From an uncultured Clostridia bacterium (lineage in GTDB: Bacteria; Bacillota; Clostridia; TANB77; CAG-508): 64,000 nt of DNA. Position numbers and translations under genes: made by a program. Each line of letters starts with the position of its first letter. Position 1 is the stretch's first letter. Shown in pieces: positions 56,943-64,000 of the stretch. The DNA lies in contig CANPVM010000005.1 of the NCBI GenBank assembly GCA_947581805.1, forward strand, positions 24,899 to 88,898, given 5' to 3'. The notes beneath the pieces are model-generated. The model was not told where the DNA came from. It saw nothing but the letters and a program-made list of their open reading frames with translations, and searched no databases.

Positions 56943-56980
56943 AGTATTGACAAAGAATAAATGTTCGTTTATACTATACT
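56943..56980 (+). promoter_or_regulatory. Promoter with LexA-like operator for the LysM gene
   Basis: TTGACA, a 17-base spacer and TATACT. The spacer holds GAATAAATGTTCG, one base from a consensus LexA box, in the same position as in the dinB promoter. A second half-site CGAACATTT lies about 25 bases upstream. Confidence 0.5.
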
Positions 56981-57063
56981 TATAAACCAAAACAATGTTT
57001 GTACAAATAAAAGGCAATATTACTATTTATGCCATTTAATAAAAATAGAAAGGGTTGTTTTTT

Positions 57064-57363
57064 ATGAGAATAGTAAATAAAAAGAAATTTACAAGAATGT
57101 TAATTGTAGTATTAGGAGTTATTTTTTCTCTATGTTTTTATTTTAGTAATGTTTCATTTTCCAAAGGGGAAGTAAAAACAAAAAATATTTATGTATCTAG
57201 TGGAGATACATTATGGAGCATTGCGATGCAAGAAAAAGAAAATAATAGTTATTATGAAGATAAAGATATTCGAGATATTATTTACGAAATTAGAAAAATA
57301 AATGAATTAGATAATACTTCTTATTTAAAAGTAGGTCAAAAATTAGTAGTATATAGTTTGTAA
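57064..57363 (+). CDS. Small LysM-domain membrane protein, YneA-like
   Basis: A 99-residue protein (ATG at 57064 preferred over TTG at 57055) with one N-terminal membrane helix (about 12-30) and a C-terminal LysM domain (IYVSSGDTLWSIAMQ ... LKVGQKLVVYS). The layout matches YneA, the SOS-induced cell-division suppressor of Bacillus, and the promoter carries a LexA-like box. The neighbour is a Xer-type recombinase rather than lexA, so the assignment is plausible but not proven. Confidence 0.65.
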   Translation: MRIVNKKKFTRMLIVVLGVIFSLCFYFSNVSFSKGEVKTKNIYVSSGDTLWSIAMQEKENNSYYEDKDIRDIIYEIRKINELDNTSYLKVGQKLVVYSL

Positions 57364-57439
57364 ATATTTTTTATAAAAACATAAAAATATTTATCTAGTA
57401 CAAAAAGTCCTCTTTCAAAGAAAATTTTCATATTATATA

Positions 57440-57475
57440 AAAAAGACTTACTTTAAATTAGCAAGTCTTTCAAAA
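57440..57475. terminator. Hairpin between the LysM gene and the recombinase
   Basis: AAAAAGACTTACT / AGCAAGTCTTT stem between the two convergent genes, flanked by A and T runs. Confidence 0.55.
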
Positions 57476-57500
57476 AATTTTTTTCCTAATTTCTCAAATT

Positions 57501-58472
57501 TTACTGATTTAATGGGTTTCTTTCTACTGCATTTCGTACCTGCTCATTTGCAACATGAGTGTAAATTTCAGTGGTAGAAATACTAGCATGTCCTAGTAGC
57601 TCTTGCAAAGCTCTAATATCTACTTCGCCATATTGGTACATTAAAGTAGCAGCTGTATGTCTTAACTTGTGTGTAGAATATTTAGTAGTGTCTAATCCTG
57701 CTTTTCTTAACTCTTTTTCTACTGTGTATTGAACTGTTCTTCTTGCAATTCTTTCACGTCTTTCACTTAAAAATAAAGCATCTTTAGATTTGCTATCAAT
57801 ACCTTCTTTAGGTCGTACTGCTAAATAGGATTTTATGGCTTCCATACATACTTTATTTAAATAAATTGTTCTTTCTTTGTTGCCTTTTCCAATTACAGTC
57901 ATTTTGTAATCATCAAAATGAATATCCTTTATATTAATACCAACTAATTCAGATAGACGCATACCACAATTTAAAAATAGAGTAAGAATGGCAAAATCTC
58001 TTTCTTTATTACGATAATCTTCCTCTATACTGGCATTCAACAGTTTTTTACTGTCTTCTAAGGTTAAATACTTTGGCATTCTTTTATCTAATTTAGGAGT
58101 TTCTAAATTTTGTGCTGGATTTACTTCTATTATTTTTGCCTTCACTGTTAAATATTTAAAGAAAATACGAATAGTAGAAATTTTTCTCGCACGAGTAGAC
58201 GCTTTACTTCTTTGTTCTACTGCTAAATATGAAATAAAAGAATGAATATCTTCCAAAGTAATTCTTTTTAAAGTATCTAAATCAAAATCATCAATGCGAA
58301 TATTAGCAAAATCAGTTTCATTTGTTAAATTAAAATGAATTTTCATATATTTTAAAAACATAGCAAGGTCATAATTATATTCTTTCACAGAGTTAGGGGA
58401 TTTGTTTAAAATTGTAATAGAATAATCTAAAAAAGAATTTAAAAACTCAGGGTTATCTTCACGTTTTATCAT
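57501..58472 (-). CDS. Tyrosine recombinase XerC/XerD-like
   Basis: A 323-residue integrase with an N-terminal SAM-like DNA-binding domain (about 1-110) and a catalytic domain bearing the full set: Arg in LNCGMRLSELVG, Lys in IGKGNKERTIYL, HKLRHTAAT (His-x-x-Arg), LGHASISTTEIYTHV (His and nucleophile Tyr). The domain order and size fit a chromosome-dimer-resolving Xer enzyme; with no mobile genes attached I favour this over a phage integrase. Confidence 0.88.
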   Translation of the reverse strand: MIKREDNPEFLNSFLDYSITILNKSPNSVKEYNYDLAMFLKYMKIHFNLTNETDFANIRIDDFDLDTLKRITLEDIHSFISYLAVEQRSKASTRARKISTIRIFFKYLTVKAKIIEVNPAQNLETPKLDKRMPKYLTLEDSKKLLNASIEEDYRNKERDFAILTLFLNCGMRLSELVGINIKDIHFDDYKMTVIGKGNKERTIYLNKVCMEAIKSYLAVRPKEGIDSKSKDALFLSERRERIARRTVQYTVEKELRKAGLDTTKYSTHKLRHTAATLMYQYGEVDIRALQELLGHASISTTEIYTHVANEQVRNAVERNPLNQ

Positions 58473-58693
58473 TTATTTCACACTCCGTTTATTATATTAT
58501 GATTATTATATAGCAAGTAAAGAAAAAAGAAAAGAATTTTTTAAAATTTTGTGCAAAGTTTAAATCTAATTAGAAAAATTTAATTAGTATGTATTGGTTA
58601 GAGAACTTAAAAAGTAAACGTCAAAACCATTGAAAAAAAGGGAAAAATATGATATAAATTATGTATAGTAAATAAGAGAGGAAAAAATAAACA

Positions 58694-60391
58694 ATGAAAA
58701 ATATAAAAACATCAATAGTTGTTATAGTTACTATACTTATATTAACAATCTTAACATTAAGTCATGCAGTTACATATGCAAAAGAAAATGAAAATTATTC
58801 TTTAATGGAAAATATTGATTATACAGAAACAATAGAAGATATAAAAAATCCTGAAAGAGGTTTTTATAGTACAGCTTTTCTTAATATGCTTCCAACTGGT
58901 ACTAAACCTACTAATTCTCGTGCTAATTTAGTACATTTAAGAGTTAATATAGGAGAATTTTCAAAAGCTATTAATGGCACAAGTGATTTAGAATTAACTG
59001 AAGATGCTTTAAATGCACTAAATGAAACATTACAAAATATAAAAAATAATGGTGGTAGTGTTATTATAAGATTCGCTTATGACCATTTTAACGGAATTAA
59101 AGATGTAGAACCTTCATTAGAAATGATATTAAAACATATTTCTCAATTAAAACCAATATTTTATAACAACGAAGATGTGATAGATTATGTAGAACTAGGA
59201 TTCTTTGGACCATGTGGAGAAATGAATTCAAGCAAAATATGTACTACAGATAATGTTAGTAAAGCTATAAATGCTATGCTTGATGCAGTACCTACTAATA
59301 TAAAAATAGGAGTTAGAACTCCAAATTATTATGCTAAATGGCTTGGAATAGATAGAGCAACCTTAAATGAAAATACTACTGTAAAAGGTACAGATGCATA
59401 TAGAATAGGTTTATTTAATGATGGATATTTAGGTTCAAATAATGATTTAGGAACTTTTGCAAATAGAGAAATAGAAATTGCTTGGCTTGAAAAACAAGCA
59501 ACACACACTTTCTACGGTGGAGAAGTAGTTGCAAATTATAATCCAGTTACAAAGCCAGCAATAAATACTATAGAATATATATCACAAGAAGCATTTAGAA
59601 CGCATACTACATATCTAAATTCAGAATGGAACGATAAAGTAATAAAAGCATGGAAAGAAGAAATATATAATGGAGATAATGAACTTTATGTGGGTCAAAC
59701 AGGATATTTTTATGTATCTAATCACTTAGGATATAGATTTGTATTAAAAAAATCAGAAGTTACAGATAACATAGAAGCAAATGCTCCTTTAAAAATAAAA
59801 TTACAAATTGAAAACGTAGGCTTTGCTAATTTAATTAATAATAAAGTAGTAACATTAGTATTACAAAACAATGAAAAAACATATGAAATACCAACTAATA
59901 TTGATGCTACTAATTGGAATTCTAGAGAAATTTCTAATGTAAATATCAATGTTCCATTACCAGAAGACATAGAAGTCGGAGATTACAATATCTACTTAAG
60001 AATATCACAACATGGAAATATGAATACAGATAATAATTATAAATGCATTCAACTAGCAAATAACAATATTTGGAACGAAGAATTTCATGCAAATTATATT
60101 GGAAAAGTTACAATATCAGAAATAACTAAAGAAGAGACACAAAAACCAAATGATAATAATAAAGTCGAAAACAATAATTTAAATAATGTAACAGGAAGCA
60201 ACAATTCAAATAAAGAAAAAGAAAGCACATACAATAAAAACAACGCAAATTCTCAAGAAAATAAAGACAATACTATTGCTCAAGGAAAATTACCAAATAC
60301 AGGAGAAAACCACTATAAAATAGTATCAATGTTAATATTATCAATAATAATTATTATTATTAGCTGGAAATATTATATCAGAGTGATATAA
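58694..60391 (+). CDS. Cell-wall-anchored DUF4832/DUF4874 protein (LPNTG)
   Basis: A 565-residue protein. A signal peptide (about 1-30) is followed by DUF4874-like (DIKNPERGFYSTAFLNM, LVHLRVNIGEFS) and DUF4832-like sequence (GPCGEMNSSK, EIAWLEKQATHTFYGGEV), a fold related to TIM-barrel glycoside hydrolases. A beta-sandwich, an Asn/Lys-rich linker and the sorting signal LPNTG with a hydrophobic stretch and basic end follow. Probably acts on a surface or host glycan; activity is unproven. Confidence 0.82.
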   Translation: MKNIKTSIVVIVTILILTILTLSHAVTYAKENENYSLMENIDYTETIEDIKNPERGFYSTAFLNMLPTGTKPTNSRANLVHLRVNIGEFSKAINGTSDLELTEDALNALNETLQNIKNNGGSVIIRFAYDHFNGIKDVEPSLEMILKHISQLKPIFYNNEDVIDYVELGFFGPCGEMNSSKICTTDNVSKAINAMLDAVPTNIKIGVRTPNYYAKWLGIDRATLNENTTVKGTDAYRIGLFNDGYLGSNNDLGTFANREIEIAWLEKQATHTFYGGEVVANYNPVTKPAINTIEYISQEAFRTHTTYLNSEWNDKVIKAWKEEIYNGDNELYVGQTGYFYVSNHLGYRFVLKKSEVTDNIEANAPLKIKLQIENVGFANLINNKVVTLVLQNNEKTYEIPTNIDATNWNSREISNVNINVPLPEDIEVGDYNIYLRISQHGNMNTDNNYKCIQLANNNIWNEEFHANYIGKVTISEITKEETQKPNDNNKVENNNLNNVTGSNNSNKEKESTYNKNNANSQENKDNTIAQGKLPNTGENHYKIVSMLILSIIIIIISWKYYIRVI

Positions 60392-60445
60392 TATGAATGA
60401 AGATAATAAAATGAATAAAGATTAGAAGTATGAAAGGACTGAATA

Positions 60446-61495
60446 ATGAAACTATCTGATAAATTGAAATTAAAACGTATTTACCAATCTACAGGAAGAA
60501 TGAAAGAATATGAAGAATATAAGCAAGCCATAGAACTTGAAAAATCAGATATCAATAGATATAGTAAATATTTAAAGGATGCAAGCCAAAAATTCCAAAC
60601 TGTACAGAAAAATTTTCCTGAAGATTCTAAAGAATATATTAGTGCTAGAGACGAAATGTATAGATGGAAATATACCTTAGATGAATCTATGTTATCATTT
60701 AAATATATTAGACCAAATTCACAAGAAGATATAGAATATAGAAAAAGAAATATGAATAATTTTACAACTGAATTAAAAAAGGTTTTGTCTAGTAATCTTG
60801 ATTTAAGATTTCATGGTACACCTATTTATTTTGCTGAACAAATCATAAAGAGTGGAACCATATCTTCTAGTGCTGATAGGTATGATGGTTATATAAATAG
60901 TACTGATAGGATGGGAGAAATATCAGTATCTGATATTGAAAGTCTAGATAGAACAATTAATTTTTTCTCTGATATGGCAGCATATCAAAGAAACTTGCCT
61001 GCTGGCTGTATTTTTGCAATTTTGCCAAATGGTACACAGGATGAATGTATGCGTAAACAAAGTTTAATGCCTTCTATAAATTTTAAGCAAAATCCAGAGC
61101 AATTATTTGGAGTATTCACAACTCCCGAAAATGTAAAAAATGTAAAAGAATGGATGCAAAAATCAGGGTTTAATGAAAATTTAGCGTATACATTTGAGGA
61201 ATTTTTACAAGTTGTAAAAGAAACATCTCAAACAATAGATGAAAATGTTACAGTACAGAGTAAAGCACAAAAAAATAAATTAGAAGAAACTACAAAATCA
61301 CCAAATGACAAAGAGAATGATATGGAAATGGCAAACAATCATACTTCTGTTGCAATTAGCACGGAATCTTTAGCAAGAATAGACAAAAATGTTAATGCAA
61401 AAGAACGACAAGAAGCTTTCAATGTAATAAAATCAGCAAGATTAGAAATGAGCAAAGAAGTAATAATACCAAAAGAAAAAGGAGAAGAAAAGTAA
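60446..61495 (+). CDS. Protein with an ADP-ribosyltransferase-like segment
   Basis: A 349-residue cytosolic protein with a helical N-terminal region (1-110) and a segment resembling PARP/ART-type folds: LRFHGTPIYFAEQIIKSGTISSS (His-Gly-Thr then a spaced helix and Gly), followed by a strand-rich stretch ending PAGCIFAILP. The C-terminal 120 residues are low-complexity and charged. I see no definite catalytic Glu, so activity is uncertain. The gene is followed one base later by a second unknown gene, a coupled pair. Confidence 0.5.
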   Translation: MKLSDKLKLKRIYQSTGRMKEYEEYKQAIELEKSDINRYSKYLKDASQKFQTVQKNFPEDSKEYISARDEMYRWKYTLDESMLSFKYIRPNSQEDIEYRKRNMNNFTTELKKVLSSNLDLRFHGTPIYFAEQIIKSGTISSSADRYDGYINSTDRMGEISVSDIESLDRTINFFSDMAAYQRNLPAGCIFAILPNGTQDECMRKQSLMPSINFKQNPEQLFGVFTTPENVKNVKEWMQKSGFNENLAYTFEEFLQVVKETSQTIDENVTVQSKAQKNKLEETTKSPNDKENDMEMANNHTSVAISTESLARIDKNVNAKERQEAFNVIKSARLEMSKEVIIPKEKGEEK

Positions 61496-61496
61496 A

Positions 61497-61940
61497 ATGA
61501 ATATGCAATATATGGAAGCATTTGCTGAAATAGATATCATATGTCAACTTATGCCAAAGGATTTACTAGTTCAAATTCCATTAAGCTTTAGAACTTTAAT
61601 ATCAAGTAATAAATCTACTAATTATCCTGTAAATATTAAACCAAACATTCCACTTGAAGAACAAGAATTAAAAAAAGAGACAAAATCCATCTTATCTTTA
61701 ATTTATCGTAATTATATGATTTCACCAGCTCAAAAAGAAAAACTAGAATTAGAAGATTCAATAGAATTAGAAAAATTAGAAAAAGAAATGAGTGAAAAGT
61801 ATAATATAGATAACATATTTAAAAAGAAAAAAGAAAAAATGTTGTTAGACGATGCGATAACTCAATTACCAATCGATTATTCTAATCTAAAATGGTATCA
61901 AAAGTTATATAATAAATTTTTGAATTCATTAAAAAAATAA
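61497..61940 (+). CDS. Unknown protein paired with the ART-like gene
   Basis: A 147-residue charged protein (MNMQYMEAFAEIDIICQLM ... LPIDYSNLKWYQKLYNKFL), whose start follows the upstream stop by one base after GGAGAAGAAA. It looks like a small conserved clostridial protein I have seen as hypothetical (LIYRNYM, PLEEQELKKETKSI). Function unknown; it could be an immunity or accessory factor for its neighbour, which is inference from coupling only. Confidence 0.55.
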   Translation: MNMQYMEAFAEIDIICQLMPKDLLVQIPLSFRTLISSNKSTNYPVNIKPNIPLEEQELKKETKSILSLIYRNYMISPAQKEKLELEDSIELEKLEKEMSEKYNIDNIFKKKKEKMLLDDAITQLPIDYSNLKWYQKLYNKFLNSLKK

Positions 61941-62111
61941 AGACAAAAACTACTAGATTTTTGTGTTGAACTTAATACTATAAAAATGTCGATTTAAAAA
62001 CAAGAAATAATTTGTAAGGAGATATTGGATTATATGGATATATGGGAAGAAATGTTATAAACTATTATAAAAAATTTATTGACATTTTAAGCAATTTATA
62101 ATATAATCAAT

Positions 62112-62150
62112 ATGCTGAACGGTAGTATTGAGGTTCAAGTCCTCCGCAAT
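62112..62150 (+). pseudogene. tRNA-like remnant lacking an anticodon arm
   Basis: GCTGAACGGTAGTA resembles a D arm and is followed almost directly by GAGGTTCAAGTCCTC, a canonical T arm, then an acceptor-like CGCAATT. No anticodon arm separates them. It could be a deleted tRNA or the remnant of an attachment site. The rest of 61941-62620 holds two terminators and no gene. Confidence 0.4.
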
Positions 62151-62208
62151 TTAATTACATAAATTGTGAATGAGTTTCCATGAATAGAAAACTCAATTAT
62201 ACTATGAG

Positions 62209-62237
62209 AAATGCTTGATTTTGTCAAGCATTTTTTC
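62209..62237 (+). terminator. Orphan rho-independent terminator
   Basis: AAATGCTTGA / TCAAGCATTT stem with T run, downstream of the tRNA remnant and of no intact gene. Confidence 0.75.
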
Positions 62238-62317
62238 ATTCTTATTGATACAAAAATTTAAACAAAACTTTGATAATACAAACCAATATATAAGTTAAAT
62301 TTAATCTTTAAAGCAAA

Positions 62318-62358
62318 TAAAAATTATACATGTTTTAAAAATATGTATAATTTTTTTA
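62318..62358 (+). terminator. Second orphan hairpin
   Basis: AAAATTATACAT / ATGTATAATTTT stem and a T run, A+T only. Confidence 0.55.
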
Positions 62359-62622
62359 ATTTTTTATACACAATAATTTTGAACTAATTTTTGATTTTGA
62401 AAATAAGAATTAAAGTATTTTAGAAATTGTACAAAAAGTGTATTCAATTTTGAAAACATATGCTATAATCAGAACAAGCTATGGCAGTTATAAGAGAAAG
62501 AGAGAAATGCGAAATGAGAGATGTAGACACAGAAGTAAGAAATTTTTACATTCTTCTTATATAATATATAATAAAAATATAAATAAGAAATATGTTTAAC
62601 TTTTTGAAATGGAGAGTAAAAG

Positions 62623-63417
62623 ATGAGTGATAGGGAAATTGCTGTTGCAGTTAGGAATGATAATAAAGATGTTAGTGTAATAGAAACAATAAACGCAATT
62701 AAAAATGCAGGATTCAAAAATGTTTTTATAGAATGGTATAATAAGGATTGGATTATAACACAAGAAGAACAATTGAAATATATAAGAGAAAAAGGGTTAA
62801 ATGTTATTTTTGCTCACTTAGGTTATCAAAATATAAATGATTTATGGATTGAAGGTGATACAGGCAATAGATTAGTTGATAGATATAAGAATGATATTAA
62901 AATATGCAAAGAAAATAATATTCCTATGGTTGTAATGCATTTAACAACTAAAAGTGAAGCACCAAAATATAATGAAACCGGATTAAAAAGACTAAAAGAA
63001 ATTGTTGACTATGCACAAGAACTAGACATAAAAGTAGCCTTTGAAAATACAAAAATAAAAGGTTATCTAGATTATGTTATTGAGAATATTGATAATAAAA
63101 ATGTTGGTATATGTTTTGATTCAGGACATTACCATGTACATTTTGATGATGATTTAGATTTTACTAAATTTAAAGATAGAATATTCGCAGTACATCTACA
63201 TGATAACGATAAAAGCGATGACTTACATTTGATACCTTTTGATGGTACTTTAGATTGGGAAGATACAATAAGAAATTTAAAAAAATGTAATTATAGCGGC
63301 CCTATCACAATGGAACTTTGTTATAGATATGATTATTTAAATATGAGTATTGATGACTTTTATAAAAAAGGTTATGAGATAGGTAAAAAATTAAAAGAAA
63401 TGTTTGATAGGGAGTAA
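62623..63417 (+). CDS. Sugar phosphate isomerase/epimerase family protein
   Basis: A 264-residue TIM-barrel protein of the AP endonuclease 2/xylose isomerase-like family. Probable metal ligands: Glu in VAFENTK, Asp/His in CFDSGHYHVHFDD, His in VHLHDND and Glu in TMELCYRYDY. Such enzymes isomerise or epimerise keto-sugars. It is preceded by GGAGAGTAAAAG. Substrate not readable; it may form a cluster with the following cupin. Confidence 0.85.
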   Translation: MSDREIAVAVRNDNKDVSVIETINAIKNAGFKNVFIEWYNKDWIITQEEQLKYIREKGLNVIFAHLGYQNINDLWIEGDTGNRLVDRYKNDIKICKENNIPMVVMHLTTKSEAPKYNETGLKRLKEIVDYAQELDIKVAFENTKIKGYLDYVIENIDNKNVGICFDSGHYHVHFDDDLDFTKFKDRIFAVHLHDNDKSDDLHLIPFDGTLDWEDTIRNLKKCNYSGPITMELCYRYDYLNMSIDDFYKKGYEIGKKLKEMFDRE

Positions 63418-63580
63418 AAAAATAGGAGTAAATATTTCTATAGCTTGAAAATACTACAGAATTAGCATATAATATATACGTCAACCTTGAAAGGAGCAAA
63501 ACGTATGCCAGAGAAAGCTCTTAATATTATAAGGAGTATTGAGTTGGATAAATAATACTATTTGTAAGGGGTATTTTGTT

Positions 63581-63925
63581 ATGAAAATTATAAAAAATAG
63601 TGAGGGAGTTAAAGGAGCTAACAGTGATAAATGTAAAACTATAGAATATTCATTTGGAGATAAAGATATAGACTTAGGATTAGCTATTATTACAGGGAGA
63701 TATCCAGAAAAGGGATTTTGTGTTAACACGATTAGCAAAGAATTAATATATGTACTTGAAGGTTCAGGAAAATTATATTTTGAAGATAAAAGTATAGAAT
63801 TTTCAAGAGGTGATAGTATTTTAATAGATAAAAATGAAAAATACTATTGGAAAGCAGAATATTGCAAAGTATCTATGACTTGTACTCCAGCATGGTGTCA
63901 AGAACAACATAAGTTAATAGACTAA
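63581..63925 (+). CDS. Small cupin-domain protein
   Basis: A 114-residue single-domain cupin. Start at 63581 (MKIIKNSEGVKG) with GTAAGGGG upstream; an earlier in-frame ATG lacks a site. The cupin strands include ELIYVLEGSGKLYFED and FSRGDSILIDKNEKYYWKA. The usual metal histidines are poorly conserved. Role unknown; its location after a sugar isomerase suggests sugar or signal-ligand binding. Confidence 0.75.
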   Translation: MKIIKNSEGVKGANSDKCKTIEYSFGDKDIDLGLAIITGRYPEKGFCVNTISKELIYVLEGSGKLYFEDKSIEFSRGDSILIDKNEKYYWKAEYCKVSMTCTPAWCQEQHKLID

Positions 63926-63969
63926 TAAATTAAGCTTACATAAGTTAAGAGTAGGAGAGAGGGGCAATT

Positions 63970-64000
63970 TTGAAAAATGGATATCTTAAATTAAATAAAA
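63970..64000 (+). CDS. Possible start of a further gene
   Basis: TTG at 63970 preceded by GGAGAGGGG opens a frame (LKNGYLKLNK) that runs off the right edge. Too short to identify. Confidence 0.3.
   Translation, partial: MKNGYLKLNK

Noticed and set aside
57501..58472. The tyrosine recombinase as the integrase of a mobile element spanning 57-62 kb
   Set aside because: It has typical Xer architecture and no excisionase, relaxase, capsid or repeat ends are visible nearby; housekeeping Xer is more likely.
1..64000. CRISPR arrays, insertion sequences, rRNA operons
   Set aside because: No regularly spaced direct repeats, no transposase frame with terminal inverted repeats, and no rRNA signature was seen in the window.

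Overview
The window looks like a chromosomal segment of an AT-rich, endospore-forming, Gram-positive anaerobe of the Clostridia. The support is SpoIIP, dipicolinate synthase subunit B, a sortase with LPXTG-type substrates, a Pta/AckA acetate pathway and strong AGGAGG ribosome sites. I cannot name the species. It is mostly ordinary core genome with short intergenic gaps. No transposase, CRISPR array or rRNA is visible.

Layout: 0-3.5 kb holds a Lon-like protease and the tRNA t6A genes tsaB/tsaE with rimI (minus strand). 3.6-5.6 kb has an AbrB/PIN toxin-antitoxin pair and a Y-family DNA polymerase. 6-20 kb carries folD, dprA, an MFS carrier, glucan phosphorylase, pyruvate kinase, recJ, rel, a metallo-beta-lactamase hydrolase and hisS. 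20-29 kb has spoIIP, a decayed patch, tRNA-Leu, a dockerin-bearing amidase, asnB and an unassigned structured ncRNA. 29-41 kb has rpmF, two paralogous membrane proteins, der, plsY, gpsA, dtd, rnpB and an RluD-type synthase. 41-47 kb is a cell-surface cluster: cohesin-like LPXTG protein, sortase, dockerin-like glucosaminidase and a cohesin-like membrane protein. 47-57 kb has glycosyltransferases, pta with two tandem ackA copies, and dpaB. 57-64 kb has a YneA-like LysM protein, a Xer recombinase, an LPNTG protein, an ADP-ribosyltransferase-like gene, a sugar-phosphate isomerase and a cupin.

The main discovery is a recoding pattern. Six otherwise intact genes are each broken by one extra C (one gene twice), seven sites in all: the MBL hydrolase, the amidase, a membrane protein, gpsA, the glucosaminidase (two sites) and dpaB. 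At all seven sites the zero-frame codon is CGG followed by A or T. Skipping the C gives GGA or GGT (Gly) and restores the family reading frame, usually at a strongly conserved glycine. In my by-eye scan of the other long conserved genes I found no CGG read as ordinary arginine. This resembles the +1 recoding at unassigned codons described in some mitochondria, and suggests that CGG (or CGGW as a quadruplet) is read as a +1 shift into glycine here. In contrast, seven small orphan ORFs contain nine in-frame CGG codons that must be read without a shift, so those ORFs are probably foreign or obey a different rule. A systematic sequencing artefact is the main rival explanation and is testable.
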